Positions 1 through 8,644 of a DNA stretch of 43,776 nt are shown one piece after another (position 1 is the first letter of the stretch; every line of letters starts with the position of its first letter). The notes beneath the pieces are model-generated. The model saw only the letters and a program-made list of their open reading frames with translations, made no database searches and was not told the origin of the DNA. Origin of the DNA: Oscillospiraceae bacterium (GTDB taxonomy: Bacteria > Bacillota > Clostridia > Oscillospirales > Oscillospiraceae); NCBI GenBank assembly GCA_015068135.1, contig SVLB01000022.1, positions 1 to 43,776 of the forward strand, read 5' to 3'. The translations under genes were made by a program, and so were the position numbers.

Positions 1-15
1 GAGGAGGAAACGTAA

Positions 16-279
16 ATGACTGAGAATACCAGAGCATTCCGTAAAACCAGAATCGGTCAGGTCGTCTCCGATAAGATGGACAAGACCATTGTGGTTGCAA
101 TTGAGGATAGCTTCCGCCATCCTCTGTACAAGAAGACCCTGAAGCGGACTTACAAGCTGAAGGCCCACGACGAGAACAACGAGTGCGGCATCGGCGATAC
201 CGTTGAGGTCATGGAGACTCGTCCCCTGTCCAAGGACAAGAGATGGAGACTCATCAGAATCATTGAAAAGGCTAAGTAA
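16..279 (+). CDS. rpsQ: 30S ribosomal protein uS17
   Basis: Small-subunit primary rRNA-binding protein that helps assemble the 5' domain of 16S rRNA. The 87-residue product has normal family length. It carries the family's C-terminal signature: Gly60-Asp61 followed by the RPLSKDKRW block at about 69-77, within an OB-fold. A GAGGAGG ribosome binding site opens the window just before the ATG, so the gene is complete. The rest of the S10 part of the operon (rpmC, rplP and so on) must lie upstream, outside the window. rplN follows after 14 bases. Confidence 0.98.
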   Translation: MTENTRAFRKTRIGQVVSDKMDKTIVVAIEDSFRHPLYKKTLKRTYKLKAHDENNECGIGDTVEVMETRPLSKDKRWRLIRIIEKAK

Positions 280-293
280 GGAGGTCGACAGCT

Positions 294-662
294 ATGATTC
301 AGATGGAAAGCTACCTGAAGGTTGCCGACAACACCGGCGCCAAGGAAATTCACTGCATCCGTGTTCTGGGCGGCTCCAAGCGTAAGTTTGGTAACATCGG
401 CGATGTTATCGTTGCTTCCGTTCGTAAGGCTGCTCCCGGTGGTACCGTGAAGAAGGGCGAAGTCGTTAAGGCTGTCATCGTCCGCACCAAGCGGGGCGTC
501 CGTCGTGAGGACGGCACCTACGTTCGCTTTGATGAGAACGCTGCTGTTATCATCAAGGAGGACCGCAATCCCCGTGGTACCCGTATCTTTGGACCGGTTG
601 CTCGCGAGCTGCGTGACAAGGAGTTCATGAAGATCCTGTCCCTGGCTCCCGAAGTCATCTAA
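294..662 (+). CDS. rplN: 50S ribosomal protein uL14
   Basis: Large-subunit protein at the subunit interface that helps form intersubunit bridges with 16S rRNA. It has 122 residues, the standard bacterial length. The conserved five-stranded barrel is readable, with the [15 protein letters not shown] region at about 60-74 and the [13 protein letters not shown] block near residues 95-107. An AAGGAGG site precedes the ATG. It lies in the usual place between rpsQ and rplX, co-transcribed with short gaps. Confidence 0.98.
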   Translation: MIQMESYLKVADNTGAKEIHCIRVLGGSKRKFGNIGDVIVASVRKAAPGGTVKKGEVVKAVIVRTKRGVRREDGTYVRFDENAAVIIKEDRNPRGTRIFGPVARELRDKEFMKILSLAPEVI

Positions 663-676
663 GGGGGAACCAAGAT

Positions 677-982
677 ATGAACATTAAGAAGAATGATACC
701 GTAATCGTTCTGTCCGGCAAGGACAAGGGCGTAAAGGGCAAGGTCCTGGTGGCCATGCCTGCTGAGAACAAGGTCGTTGTGGAGAAGGTCAACGTGGCTA
801 CCTGCCACACCAAGCCCCGTAAGCAGGGCGAGCAGGGTGGCATCGTCAAGAAGGAGACCCCTATCCGCACCTGCAAGGTCGCTCTGTACTGCGAGAAGTG
901 CGGCAAGGGCGTCCGCGTAGGCTACAAGACCGAGGACGGCAAGAAGATCCGTATCTGCCGCAAGTGCGGTAACGAAATCTAA
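677..982 (+). CDS. rplX: 50S ribosomal protein uL24 with a C-terminal zinc ribbon
   Basis: Assembly-initiating large-subunit protein near the peptide exit tunnel. An N-terminal KOW motif spans about residues 6-24 (NDTVIVLSGKDKGVKGKV). The C-terminus has two CxxC pairs, Cys72/Cys75 and Cys94/Cys97, consistent with the zinc-binding tail seen in part of the Firmicutes uL24 family. The 101-residue length is normal. The start follows an AAGGGGG site. Order rplN-rplX-rplE is canonical. Confidence 0.97.
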   Translation: MNIKKNDTVIVLSGKDKGVKGKVLVAMPAENKVVVEKVNVATCHTKPRKQGEQGGIVKKETPIRTCKVALYCEKCGKGVRVGYKTEDGKKIRICRKCGNEI

Positions 983-1000
983 GAAGAGGAGGAGTCAATC

Positions 1001-1543
1001 ATGGCTAACAGAATGAAAGAAATGTACGTTAACGAGATCGCTCCTGCTCTGAACAAGAAGTTCGGCTACAAGAGCGTTATGCAGATCCCCAAGCTGGCCA
1101 AGGTCATCGTGAACGTTGGCTGCGGTGAGAGCAAGAACAATGCCAAGGAGATCGAGGCGATCTGCAAGGATATCGCCACCATCACCGGCCAGAAGCCCAT
1201 CACCTGCAAGGCTCGCAAGTCCGTCGCTAACTTCAAGCTCCGTGAGGGCGAAACTGTTGGCGTTAAGGTCACCCTGCGTGGCGACAAGATGTACGAGTTC
1301 CTGGACCGTCTGTTCAGCGTTGCGCTGCCCCGTGTCCGTGACTTCCGTGGCATCAACCCCAATTCCTTCGATGGCCGTGGCAACTACGCCTTCGGTCTGA
1401 AGGAGCAGCTGATCTTCCCTGAGATCGAGTACGACAAGGTGGACAAGATCCGTGGTATGGATATCTGCATCTGCACCACCGCCACCACCGACGAGGAAGC
1501 CAAAGAGCTGCTGACCCAGCTTGGCGCTCCCTTCCACGCTTGA
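1001..1543 (+). CDS. rplE: 50S ribosomal protein uL5
   Basis: Large-subunit protein that binds 5S rRNA and contacts the P-site tRNA. The 180-residue product matches family length and shows the conserved segments: [14 protein letters not shown] near 39-52, the [14 protein letters not shown] stretch near 69-82, and [18 protein letters not shown] near 112-129. An AGAGGAGGAG site precedes the ATG. It is followed by the zinc-type uS14 gene after 18 bases, the normal Firmicutes order. Confidence 0.98.
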   Translation: MANRMKEMYVNEIAPALNKKFGYKSVMQIPKLAKVIVNVGCGESKNNAKEIEAICKDIATITGQKPITCKARKSVANFKLREGETVGVKVTLRGDKMYEFLDRLFSVALPRVRDFRGINPNSFDGRGNYAFGLKEQLIFPEIEYDKVDKIRGMDICICTTATTDEEAKELLTQLGAPFHA

Positions 1544-1561
1544 TTTAGGAGGGTTTAAGAA

Positions 1562-1747
1562 ATGGCTAAAAAGTCTATGATCCTGAAGCAGCAGGCTGAG
1601 GCTAAGTTCTCTTCCCGCCGCTACAACCGCTGCAAGATCTGCGGCAGACCCCATGCATACCTGCGCGACTACGGCGTATGCCGTATTTGCTTCCGTGAGC
1701 TGGCCTACAAGGGCCAGATCCCCGGTGTCCGTAAGGCCAGCTGGTAA
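1562..1747 (+). CDS. rpsN: 30S ribosomal protein uS14, zinc-binding type (type Z)
   Basis: Small protein of the 30S head, needed late in assembly. It is the short 61-residue form, with the CxxC-X12-CxxC zinc ribbon at Cys24, Cys27, Cys40 and Cys43. The long, zinc-free paralogue that some bacteria express under zinc shortage is not in this window. An AGGAGGG site precedes the ATG. Unlike every other junction in this operon, the gap to the next gene (rpsH) is long, 212 bases, and carries an inserted element. Confidence 0.97.
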   Translation: MAKKSMILKQQAEAKFSSRRYNRCKICGRPHAYLRDYGVCRICFRELAYKGQIPGVRKASW

Positions 1748-1790
1748 TCGCTAGGGTATAAGTAATTCAATGTAAAACAGATTCGGTTCG

Positions 1791-1905
1791 TCCTTAGAAC
1801 ATGGGGCGGCGCCGTGACAGTAAAGAGGAAAGGTGAATCGGGAAGAGCAATTCTTCGCTTTTCACTCTTCACTCTTCACTGCAGGCGAAGCCTGCATTCT
1901 AAGGA
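1791..1905. repeat. Inverted-repeat (MITE-like) element inside the spc operon
   Basis: About 115 bases bounded by a perfect 9-bp inverted repeat, TCCTTAGAA at 1791-1799 and TTCTAAGGA at 1897-1905. Inside are the palindromes GGCGGCGCC, GAAGAGCAATTCTTC and GCAGGCGAAGCCTGC. A tandem TTCACTC run at about 1858-1878 forms an imperfect long hairpin with GTAAAGAGGAAAGGTGAA upstream. It contains no credible gene and would be transcribed as part of the ribosomal mRNA. Its mobile origin is inferred from its structure only. Confidence 0.6.
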
Positions 1906-1920
1906 TACCCCCGGATCTTA

Positions 1921-1935
1921 ACGGGTTAAGCCCGT
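1921..1935 (+). other. Small stem-loop before rpsH
   Basis: ACGGG-TTAAG-CCCGT forms a 5-bp hairpin about 25 bases before the rpsH start. It has no T-run, so it is not a terminator. It may be a leftover of the element next to it or a weak mRNA structure near the ribosome binding site AAAGGAGG. Confidence 0.35.
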
Positions 1936-1959
1936 AACTTCTTAAAGGAGGATATTAAC

Positions 1960-2358
1960 ATGCAAATCACCGATCCCGTAGCAGATATGCTGACCCGAAT
2001 CCGGAATGCGAATTCTGCAAAGCACGACACTGTGGATGTTCCTGCTTCCAACCTGAAGAAGGCCATCGCCCAGATCCTGCTGGAGGAGGGCTATATCAAG
2101 GCCTACTCCATTGAGGACAACGGCAACCAGGGCATCATCCACATCACCCTGAAGTACCTGGCAAAGAAGCAGCAGGTCATTTCCGGCCTGCGCCGCGTGT
2201 CCAAGCCCGGCCTGCGTGTTTACGCCGGTGCCGAGGAGATGCCCCGCGTTCTGCGTGGCCTGGGCATTGCCATCGTCTCCACTTCCAAGGGTGTTATGAC
2301 CGATAAGAAGGCTCGCGAGAACCACATTGGCGGCGAAGTCCTGGCCTTCGTTTGGTAA
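1960..2358 (+). CDS. rpsH: 30S ribosomal protein uS8
   Basis: Primary binder of the 16S rRNA central domain. In E. coli it is also the translational repressor of the spc operon; whether it has that role here is unknown. The 132 residues begin with the typical [17 protein letters not shown] and end with the family signature around residues 100-130 ([27 protein letters not shown], read as separate blocks). A strong AAAGGAGG site precedes the ATG, downstream of the inserted element, so translation should not be impaired. Confidence 0.98.
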   Translation: MQITDPVADMLTRIRNANSAKHDTVDVPASNLKKAIAQILLEEGYIKAYSIEDNGNQGIIHITLKYLAKKQQVISGLRRVSKPGLRVYAGAEEMPRVLRGLGIAIVSTSKGVMTDKKARENHIGGEVLAFVW

Positions 2359-2373
2359 TAGGAGGATAGCAGA

Positions 2374-2919
2374 ATGTCTAGAATTGGTAAGAAGCCGGTT
2401 ATTGTTCCGGCAAACGTTACGGTTACCATTGCCGATGGCAATGTGGTGACCGTGAAGGGTCCCAAGGGTGAGCTGACCTACGGCTTCCATCCCGACATGA
2501 TCCTGAAGCAGGAAGGCAACGTGATCACTGTTGACCGTCCCGACGAAGAGCACCTGCACAAGAGCCTGCACGGCCTGACCCGTACTCTGCTGAGCAACAT
2601 GGTTGAGGGCGTTGAGAAGGGCTATATGAAGGAGCTGGACGTGAACGGTGTTGGCTTCCGTGCTGAGAAGAAGGGCAACCAGCTGGTTATGCGTCTGGGC
2701 TTCTCCCACGAAGTGTTCGTGGACGAGATCCCCGGTATCACCATCGAAGTTCCCTCCCCCAACAAGGTTATTATCCGTGGCATCGACAAGCAGGTCGTTG
2801 GCCAGTTTGCCGCTGAAGTCCGCGGTAAGCGTCCCCCCGAGCCTTACAAGGGCAAGGGCATCAAGTATGTCGACGAGGTCATCCGCCGTAAGGTTGGTAA
2901 GACCGGCGGCAAGAAGTAA
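2374..2919 (+). CDS. rplF: 50S ribosomal protein uL6
   Basis: Large-subunit protein near the factor-binding stalk base. It is 181 residues long and made of two repeated uL6 folds. The start [12 protein letters not shown] and the C-terminal signature block [19 protein letters not shown] at about 155-173 identify it firmly. A TAGGAGGAT site lies before the ATG, and the gene is separated from rpsH by only 15 bases, so both are translated from one mRNA. Confidence 0.98.
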   Translation: MSRIGKKPVIVPANVTVTIADGNVVTVKGPKGELTYGFHPDMILKQEGNVITVDRPDEEHLHKSLHGLTRTLLSNMVEGVEKGYMKELDVNGVGFRAEKKGNQLVMRLGFSHEVFVDEIPGITIEVPSPNKVIIRGIDKQVVGQFAAEVRGKRPPEPYKGKGIKYVDEVIRRKVGKTGGKK

Positions 2920-2934
2920 TGGAGGTGTGCCGAA

Positions 2935-3294
2935 ATGGTTAGTAATGTGAATAAGAAGGCTATGCGCCTGCACCGCCATGTCCGTGTGCGTGGCAAGGTT
3001 TCCGGCACTCCCGAGCGTCCCCGTCTGAACGTGTTCCGCAGCAATGCGAACATCTACGCCCAGATCATCGACGACGTGAACGGCGTCACCCTGGTGGCTG
3101 CCAACACGCTGGAGAAGGAATTTGAGGGTGCTACCGGCAACTGCGAGGCTGCCAAGAAGGTAGGCATTGTCCTGGCTGAGCGTGCTAAGGCAAAGGGCAT
3201 CGAGCAGGTCGTTTTCGACCGCGGCGGCTATATCTATCATGGCCGTGTCGCTGCTCTGGCTGAGGGCGCCCGCGAAGGCGGACTCCAGTTCTAA
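2935..3294 (+). CDS. rplR: 50S ribosomal protein uL18
   Basis: 5S rRNA-binding protein of the central protuberance, working with uL5. The 119-residue product is of usual length, starting with a basic N-terminus ([19 protein letters not shown] at about 12-30) and ending with the conserved [20 protein letters not shown] block. The ATG follows TGGAGGTG. It sits between rplF and rpsE as in nearly all bacteria. Confidence 0.98.
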   Translation: MVSNVNKKAMRLHRHVRVRGKVSGTPERPRLNVFRSNANIYAQIIDDVNGVTLVAANTLEKEFEGATGNCEAAKKVGIVLAERAKAKGIEQVVFDRGGYIYHGRVAALAEGAREGGLQF

Positions 3295-3312
3295 GGTAGA
3301 GGAGGAAAAGAA

Positions 3313-3825
3313 ATGGCTTACGAAAAGACTCCTAGAAATGAAGCTCCTGAGCTCATTGAGAAGGTCGTTTACCTGAACCGTGTCTCCAAGACCGTTAAGG
3401 GCGGCCGTGTTATGAAGTTCTCTGCTCTGGTCGTCGTCGGCGACGGCAAGGGCACTGTCGGTTACGGTCTGGGCAAGGCTGCTGAGGTTTCCGAGGCGAT
3501 TCTGAAGGGCATCACCGATGCCAAGAAGAACATGATCAAGGTTTCCCTGGCTCCCCACGGCACCATTCCTCACGATGTTATCGGCATCTTCGGTGCCGGC
3601 AAGGTCCTGATGAAGCCCGCCCCCGAAGGTACCGGCGTTATCGCAGGCGGCGCTTGCCGTGCTGTTATGGAAGCTGTTGGCATTGAGAACATTACCGCTC
3701 GCTGCCTGCGCTCCAACAACCCCCAGAACGTGGTCAAGGCCACTATGGAGGGCCTGAAGTCCCTGCGCTCCCCCGAGCAGATCGCACAGATCCGCGGCAA
3801 GAGCGTTGAAGAAATCGTTGGTTAA
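3313..3825 (+). CDS. rpsE: 30S ribosomal protein uS5
   Basis: Small-subunit protein involved in decoding accuracy and mRNA unwinding, and a known site of spectinomycin resistance mutations in other species. The 170 residues contain the N-terminal double-stranded RNA-binding-like domain ([16 protein letters not shown] near 17-32) and the C-terminal ribosomal S5 domain (IIAGG-like block [16 protein letters not shown] near 110-125). Start is preceded by AGAGGAGG. Confidence 0.98.
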   Translation: MAYEKTPRNEAPELIEKVVYLNRVSKTVKGGRVMKFSALVVVGDGKGTVGYGLGKAAEVSEAILKGITDAKKNMIKVSLAPHGTIPHDVIGIFGAGKVLMKPAPEGTGVIAGGACRAVMEAVGIENITARCLRSNNPQNVVKATMEGLKSLRSPEQIAQIRGKSVEEIVG

Positions 3826-3839
3826 GGAGGGCAATTAAC

Positions 3840-4022
3840 ATGGCAAACCTGAGAATTGAGCTTGTTAAGAGCCTGAACGGCCGGCTGGAGAAGCAGATCG
3901 CTACCGCCCATTCCCTGGGCCTGCGTAAGATCGGTCAGTACACCATCCAGCCTGACAACACCCAGACCCGCGGCAAGATCGCCAAGATCGGCTTCATGCT
4001 GCAGGTTACCGAAGTAGAATAA
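3840..4022 (+). CDS. rpmD: 50S ribosomal protein uL30
   Basis: Small 60-residue large-subunit protein with a beta-alpha-beta fold that contacts 23S rRNA. The sequence shows the typical start (LRIELVKSLNGR) and the central GLRKIGQYTIQPDNTQTRGKI motif region at about 27-47. It is preceded by AAGGAGGG and followed at once by rplO. Some bacteria lack this protein; here it is intact. Confidence 0.97.
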   Translation: MANLRIELVKSLNGRLEKQIATAHSLGLRKIGQYTIQPDNTQTRGKIAKIGFMLQVTEVE

Positions 4023-4035
4023 GGAGGAGACAAGA

Positions 4036-4476
4036 ATGAAGCTTCATGAACTTGCTCCTGTCGCTGGCTCCACCCAGGTGGGCAAGCGCAAGGGTCGTGG
4101 CGTCGGTACCGGCAACGGTAAGACCGGTGGCCGTGGCCACAAGGGTCAGCATGCCCGTTCCGGCGGCAAGACCCGTATCGGTTTCGAAGGCGGCCAGATG
4201 CCTCTGGCTCGCCGTGTCCCCAAGCGCGGCTTTAACAACATTTTTGCCAAGCCCCTGACTGCCATCAACGTGGCTGTTCTGAACCGCTTTGAGGATGGCG
4301 CAGTGGTGGATGCTGCTGCTCTGATTGAAAACGGCATCATTGATGCCTGCCCCTATGGTCTGAAGGTTCTGTCCAACGGTACCCTGACCAAGAAGATTAC
4401 TGTTAAGGCAGCGGCTTTCTCTGAGTCTGCAAAGGAAAAGATCGAGCAGGCAGGCGGAAAGGCCGAGGTGGTTTAA
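4036..4476 (+). CDS. rplO: 50S ribosomal protein uL15
   Basis: Late-assembly large-subunit protein. The 146 residues have the usual glycine- and arginine-rich extended N-terminus (GRGVGTGNGKTGGRGHKGQH near residues 21-40) and a globular C-terminal half. The stop codon TAA is directly followed, with no gap, by the GTG start of secY, so the two genes are probably translationally coupled. A near-perfect AAGGAGGAG site precedes the ATG. Confidence 0.98.
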   Translation: MKLHELAPVAGSTQVGKRKGRGVGTGNGKTGGRGHKGQHARSGGKTRIGFEGGQMPLARRVPKRGFNNIFAKPLTAINVAVLNRFEDGAVVDAAALIENGIIDACPYGLKVLSNGTLTKKITVKAAAFSESAKEKIEQAGGKAEVV

Positions 4477-5733
4477 GTGTTTAAGACACTGGCAAACGCC
4501 TGGAAGCTCCCTGAGCTTCGGAAAAAGCTGATGTTCACCCTGATGATCCTTCTGATCTACCGTGTGGGCGCTGCTATTCCCGTACCTTTCGTAGACACCC
4601 AGATGATGTCCACTTTCTTCGATGCAAGTCTGTCCGACACCATTTTGGGTCTGTACAACGCCATGTCCGGCTCTGCCTTTGCACAGGCATCCGTACTGGC
4701 CCTGGGCATCCAGCCCTACATTAACGCTTCCATTATCATCCAGCTGCTGACCGTTGCCATCCCCGCTCTTGAGCGGATGAGCAAGGAAGGCGGCGAGGAA
4801 GGTAAGAAGAAGATCGAGCGCATCACCCGCTACACCACTGTAGGCCTGGGTCTGCTGCTGGGCTATGCCTACTACACCATGATCAGCTCCTATGGCATCC
4901 TGACCCAGACCGGTTTCTGGACCGGTGTTGTGGTGGTTCTGGCCTTTACCGCCGGTTCCTCCATGGTCATGTGGATGGGCGAGCAGATCACCGAGTTCGG
5001 CATCGGCAACGGTATCTCCATGATCCTGTTTGCCAACATCATCGCCGGTCTGCCCACCACCCTGGGTGGTGTTGTGGACATGGGTTGGTGGGGCCTGCTG
5101 GTGGCTGCTGTTCTGCTGGCTCTGATCGTATTCGTTGTGTTCATCAACGATGCCGAGCGCCGCATTCCCATCCAGTATGCCAAGCGCGTGGTTGGCCGTA
5201 AGGTTTACGGCGGTCAGAACACCAATCTGCCCATCAAGGTGGCTATGAGCGGTGTTATGCCCGTGATCTTCGCCCAGTCCATTGCTTCCATTCCTGCTAC
5301 GATCTGCACCTTCATTGGTAAGACCAGTGGCTGGTGGTATGAGAACGTATTCAGCTCTGACAGCTGGATCTACGCAGTGATCTACTTCCTGCTGATCTTC
5401 TTCTTCAGCTGGTTCTACTCCACCATTCAGTACGATCCCACCGAGATCTCCAACAACCTGAAGAAGAACGGCGGCTTCATTCCCGGCTTCCGTCCCGGCA
5501 AGCCCACCGCTGACTTCATCAAGAAGGTTATCGGCAAGATCCTGGTATTCGGTGCGCTGTACCTGTCTGTTGTGGCTCTGATGCCCATCATCGGCGGTAT
5601 CGTTACCGATCAGATCAAGGGTCTGGCCATCGGCGGTACCTCCATCATCATCGTGGTTGGCGTTGCCCTGGAGACTGTGAAGGCTTTGGAAGCTCAGATG
5701 CTGATGCGTCACTACAAGGGCTTCCTGGACTAA
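4477..5733 (+). CDS. secY: Protein translocase subunit SecY
   Basis: Channel-forming subunit of the Sec translocon in the cytoplasmic membrane, partner of SecE and SecG and of the SecA motor. The 418-residue product has about ten hydrophobic segments. SecY blocks are visible, including the PYINASIIIQLL region near residues 81-92 (plug and TM2) and the cytoplasmic NLKKNGGFIPGFRPG loop near 325-339. The start is GTG immediately after the rplO stop, with GAGGTGG as ribosome binding site inside rplO. The spc-operon location is the normal one. Confidence 0.97.
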   Translation: MFKTLANAWKLPELRKKLMFTLMILLIYRVGAAIPVPFVDTQMMSTFFDASLSDTILGLYNAMSGSAFAQASVLALGIQPYINASIIIQLLTVAIPALERMSKEGGEEGKKKIERITRYTTVGLGLLLGYAYYTMISSYGILTQTGFWTGVVVVLAFTAGSSMVMWMGEQITEFGIGNGISMILFANIIAGLPTTLGGVVDMGWWGLLVAAVLLALIVFVVFINDAERRIPIQYAKRVVGRKVYGGQNTNLPIKVAMSGVMPVIFAQSIASIPATICTFIGKTSGWWYENVFSSDSWIYAVIYFLLIFFFSWFYSTIQYDPTEISNNLKKNGGFIPGFRPGKPTADFIKKVIGKILVFGALYLSVVALMPIIGGIVTDQIKGLAIGGTSIIIVVGVALETVKALEAQMLMRHYKGFLD

Positions 5734-5752
5734 GCTACGGAGGCGCTTCCCA

Positions 5753-6391
5753 ATGAATCTGATCCTGTTAGGCGCACCCGGCGCCGGAAAGGGCACACAG
5801 GCTGAGATGCTTTCCCAGCGTCTAGGTATCCCTTCCATTTCTACCGGGAATATGCTCCGGGAGGCCATGAAGAACCATACCCCCCTGGGCGAAAAAGTGC
5901 GAACCTGCATGGACAGCGGTAAGCTGGTATCCGACGAGCTGATCATGGAATTGATCAGCGGTCGGATCGCAGAACCGGATTGCAAAAACGGCTTTATCCT
6001 GGACGGGGTGCCCCGCACCCTGGTCCAGGCTGAGGCCATGGATGCAGCCGGAATACCGATTGACCGTGTTGTTTCCATTGAGATTGACGATGCTGTGATC
6101 GTGGGCCGGATGTCCGGCCGGAGAGTCTGCACCAAATGCGGCTCCTCCTATCATATCAGTGCCAATCCTCCGAAAACCGATGGTATCTGTGATCTGTGTG
6201 GCGGTGAAGTTGCCACCCGAAAGGACGACGAACCGGAAACGGTCCTCTCTCGCCTGGGTATCTACCATGAAACCACAGAGGTCCTGAAGGACTATTACCG
6301 GAAGCAGGGAAAGCTTTTCCTTGTGGAAGGTGACCAGCCTATTGAGGATGCCAATCGGGATATCCTTCGGGCTATAGGAGAAACGGTATGA
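5753..6391 (+). CDS. adk: Adenylate kinase, zinc-containing form
   Basis: Cytoplasmic enzyme that interconverts ATP plus AMP and two ADP. It has 212 residues, the long form with a LID domain. The P-loop GAPGAGKGT spans 7-15. The LID carries four zinc-ligand cysteines, Cys126, Cys129, Cys146 and Cys149, as in Gram-positive enzymes. The AMP-site motif usually written DGFPRT reads DGVPRT (84-89), a conservative change at Phe86. The stop overlaps the start of map by four bases (ATGA), which suggests coupling. Confidence 0.97.
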   Translation: MNLILLGAPGAGKGTQAEMLSQRLGIPSISTGNMLREAMKNHTPLGEKVRTCMDSGKLVSDELIMELISGRIAEPDCKNGFILDGVPRTLVQAEAMDAAGIPIDRVVSIEIDDAVIVGRMSGRRVCTKCGSSYHISANPPKTDGICDLCGGEVATRKDDEPETVLSRLGIYHETTEVLKDYYRKQGKLFLVEGDQPIEDANRDILRAIGETV

Positions 6392-7143
6392 TCGCAATTA
6401 AAAATGCGCGACAGCTGGATGCGATGCGTAAGGCCTGTAAAATTACCGCGGCAGCCCGTGCCTTGGCAGGGGAAATGGTAAGACCTGGCATCAGCACCAA
6501 GCAGATCGACAAGGCCGTACACGATTTCATCGTGGGTCAGGGCGCAAAACCGTCGTTCCTGAACTATCACGGCTTTCCGGCAAGTACCTGCATCAGCGTC
6601 AATTCCACAGTGATCCATGGCATTCCCGGAGGCTACGTCCTCAAGGAGGGTGACATTGTATCGGTGGATGTGGGCGCGTATTATGAAGGTTTTCACGGAG
6701 ATTGCGCGGCAACCTTTCCCTGCGGCCAAATCAGTGCCGAAGCTCAAAGGCTTATCGATGTCACGAAGAGAAGCTTTTTCGAGGGCATTCGCTTCGCGGC
6801 CCCCGGACACCGTGTGTCCGATATCTCCCACGCCATTCAGACGTATGTGGAGTCTAACGGTTTTTCAGTTGTGCGCTCCTTCGTGGGTCACGGCGTAGGC
6901 GCACAGCTCCATGAGGAGCCGGAGGTTCCCAATTTTGGAAACCCCGGACGTGGACCCAGACTGCTTCCCGGTATGACACTGGCCATTGAGCCTATGGTCA
7001 ACGCAGGCACTTATGAAGTGCGCGTTCTCAAGGATCAGTGGACTACCGTCACCGCCGATGGCAAGCTCTCGGCCCATTATGAGAATACTGTACTCATCAC
7101 CGACGGGGAGCCGGAAATACTCACCGTCGCCGAAGGACTTTGA
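6388..7143 (+). CDS. map: Methionine aminopeptidase type I
   Basis: Removes the initiator methionine from new proteins. The 251-residue pita-bread fold contains all metal ligands expected for the family: Asp94, Asp105, His168, Glu201 and Glu232, plus the substrate His77. There is no N-terminal zinc-finger extension, so it is the short type Ia form. It overlaps adk by four bases, and is followed closely by the KOW-domain gene, the standard Firmicutes arrangement adk-map-KOW-infA. Confidence 0.96.
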   Translation: MIAIKNARQLDAMRKACKITAAARALAGEMVRPGISTKQIDKAVHDFIVGQGAKPSFLNYHGFPASTCISVNSTVIHGIPGGYVLKEGDIVSVDVGAYYEGFHGDCAATFPCGQISAEAQRLIDVTKRSFFEGIRFAAPGHRVSDISHAIQTYVESNGFSVVRSFVGHGVGAQLHEEPEVPNFGNPGRGPRLLPGMTLAIEPMVNAGTYEVRVLKDQWTTVTADGKLSAHYENTVLITDGEPEILTVAEGL

Positions 7144-7145
7144 TT

Positions 7146-7448
7146 ATGGACCCTGAACAACCGGATTTAACAATTGCTGATGTGGTCATTTCCACAGCCG
7201 GTCGGGATCAAGGACAGCTGTTTTATGTGCTTGAAGCAGATGATACCTACCTGATGCTGGCAAACGGAAAAGACCGTAGAATTGAGAAACCCAAACGTAA
7301 AAAGCGCAAGCACACCAATAAGGTCCTTCGCTCTGAGACCAGAGTCGCCCAGAAACTTCGAGAGGGTGACAAAGTGCTCAACAGCGAATTACGGAAAGAC
7401 CTGGCTTACTTAAGCCGGGAACTGCAAAGCAATAACCTGGGAGGTTAA
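7146..7448 (+). CDS. KOW-domain RNA-binding protein (ribosomal L14e-like family)
   Basis: Small basic protein of about 100 residues. The N-terminal half resembles a KOW/L14e fold ([18 protein letters not shown] then a short beta-rich stretch), followed by a lysine-rich segment [12 protein letters not shown] that would suit RNA binding. Genes of this kind commonly sit between map and infA in Clostridia, which supports a role tied to translation, although its exact job is unknown. ATG at 7146 is preferred over the in-frame TTG at 7140 because GAAGGA lies 9 bases before the ATG but only 3 before the TTG. Confidence 0.85.
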   Translation: MDPEQPDLTIADVVISTAGRDQGQLFYVLEADDTYLMLANGKDRRIEKPKRKKRKHTNKVLRSETRVAQKLREGDKVLNSELRKDLAYLSRELQSNNLGG

Positions 7449-7452
7449 CAAC

Positions 7453-7671
7453 TTGGCAAAAGACGACGTAATCGAGATTGAGGGCATCGTTACCGACAAC
7501 CTGCCCAACGCAATGTTTAAGGTGGATATCGGCAACGGCCACACCATTCTGGCCACCATTTCCGGCAAGCTCCGTATGAACTTTATCAAGATCTTGCCCG
7601 GTGACAAGGTAACCGTTCAAATGTCTCCTTACGATCTGTCCCGTGGACGGATCACCTGGAGAAGTAAGTAA
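7453..7671 (+). CDS. infA: Translation initiation factor IF-1
   Basis: S1-like OB-fold protein that binds the ribosomal A site during initiation with IF-2 and IF-3. The 72-residue sequence is highly typical ([15 protein letters not shown] at the start, [16 protein letters not shown] in the middle). The start codon is TTG, preceded by GGGAGG. A rare start codon on such a conserved gene may hold its level below that of the ribosomal proteins around it; that is inference. Confidence 0.97.
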   Translation: MAKDDVIEIEGIVTDNLPNAMFKVDIGNGHTILATISGKLRMNFIKILPGDKVTVQMSPYDLSRGRITWRSK

Positions 7672-7707
7672 TCAAAAAGACATTATGTCTAATGGAGGTT
7701 CAACAGT

Positions 7708-7821
7708 ATGAAAGTAAGACCGTCCGTTAAACCCATGTGCGAGAAGTGTAAGATCATTAAGCGCAAGGGTCGCGTTATGGTAATTTGCGAAAACCCCAAG
7801 CATAAGCAGAGACAAGGCTAA
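7708..7821 (+). CDS. rpmJ: 50S ribosomal protein bL36
   Basis: Very short (37 residues) zinc-binding large-subunit protein. The sequence begins [20 protein letters not shown] and has Cys11, Cys14, Cys27 and the His32 position expected for the zinc site (C+ form). An ATGGAGG site lies before the ATG. It sits between infA and rpsM, which is the canonical place for this gene. Confidence 0.96.
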   Translation: MKVRPSVKPMCEKCKIIKRKGRVMVICENPKHKQRQG

Positions 7822-7841
7822 TAGGAGGTGCTTAGAGAGTT

Positions 7842-8210
7842 ATGGCACGTATTTCTGGTATTGACCTGCCCCGCGAGAAGCGGATTGAAGTCGCACTGAC
7901 TTATATTTATGGCATCGGACCCGCCCGTGCAGCCAAGGTTCTGGAGCTCACCAAGATCGATCCCGACACCCGTGTTAAGGATCTGACCGAGGATCAGGAA
8001 GCTCAGCTGCGTGAGACCATCGAGGGTAACTACACCATCGAAGGTGACCTGCGTCGTGAGATCGGCATGAACATCAAGCGCCTGAGCGAGATCGGCTGCT
8101 ACCGCGGCCTGCGTCATCGCCGTGGCCTGCCTGTTCACGGTCAGCGCACCAAGACCAATGCCCGTACCCGCAAGGGTCCCAAGAAGACCATTGCTAACAA
8201 GAAGAAGTAA
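7842..8210 (+). CDS. rpsM: 30S ribosomal protein uS13
   Basis: Head protein of the small subunit that contacts tRNA and uL5 in an intersubunit bridge. The 122 residues include the N-terminal [21 protein letters not shown] block and the C-terminal basic signature [20 protein letters not shown]. The ribosome binding site TAGGAGG lies 13 bases before the ATG, longer than for its neighbours, but no better start exists. Confidence 0.98.
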   Translation: MARISGIDLPREKRIEVALTYIYGIGPARAAKVLELTKIDPDTRVKDLTEDQEAQLRETIEGNYTIEGDLRREIGMNIKRLSEIGCYRGLRHRRGLPVHGQRTKTNARTRKGPKKTIANKKK

Positions 8211-8225
8211 GGAGGGATATGTACA

Positions 8226-8621
8226 ATGGCTAAGGCTACTAAGAAGGTTGTAAAGCGCCGCAGAGAGCGCAAAGTAGTTGAGAAGGGCGCGGCACATATC
8301 CGTTCCTCTTTCAACAACACCATGGTCACCATCACCGACCTGGAAGGCAATGCCCTGAGCTGGGCTTCCTCCGGCGGTCTGGGCTTCCGTGGTTCCCGTA
8401 AGTCCACTCCCTTTGCCGCCCAGACTGCAGCTGAGACTGCTGCCAAGGCTGCTATGGAGTATGGCCTGAAGACCGTTGAGGTCTATGTTAAGGGCCCCGG
8501 CCAGGGCCGTGAGGCTGCCATCCGGGCTCTGCAGACTGCAGGTCTGGAAGTCGTTATGATCAAGGACGTGACTCCCATTCCTCACAATGGCTGCCGTCCC
8601 CCCAAGAGACGTCGTGTCTGA
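8226..8621 (+). CDS. rpsK: 30S ribosomal protein uS11
   Basis: Platform protein of the small subunit. The 131-residue product has a basic N-terminal tail and the conserved core: [15 protein letters not shown] near 24-38, [15 protein letters not shown] near 58-72, and the C-terminal [18 protein letters not shown] second ATG seven bases upstream is out of frame. AAGGAGGG serves as ribosome binding site. Confidence 0.98.
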   Translation: MAKATKKVVKRRRERKVVEKGAAHIRSSFNNTMVTITDLEGNALSWASSGGLGFRGSRKSTPFAAQTAAETAAKAAMEYGLKTVEVYVKGPGQGREAAIRALQTAGLEVVMIKDVTPIPHNGCRPPKRRRV

Positions 8622-8644
8622 TTTTGCAAGGAGGAATTTGAGTT

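Noticed and set aside
1942..3834. A 630-codon open frame on the - strand across rpsH, rplF, rplR and rpsE
   Set aside because: It lies antisense to conserved ribosomal genes, has no recognisable domain, and arises from their codon use.
4006..6135. A 709-codon open frame on the - strand across rplO, secY and adk
   Set aside because: Antisense to well-identified genes, low-complexity His/Gln/Gly-rich product, no family likeness.
7140..7145. TTG at 7140 as start of the KOW-domain gene
   Set aside because: GAAGGA lies too close to it; the ATG at 7146 has a proper 9-base spacing.
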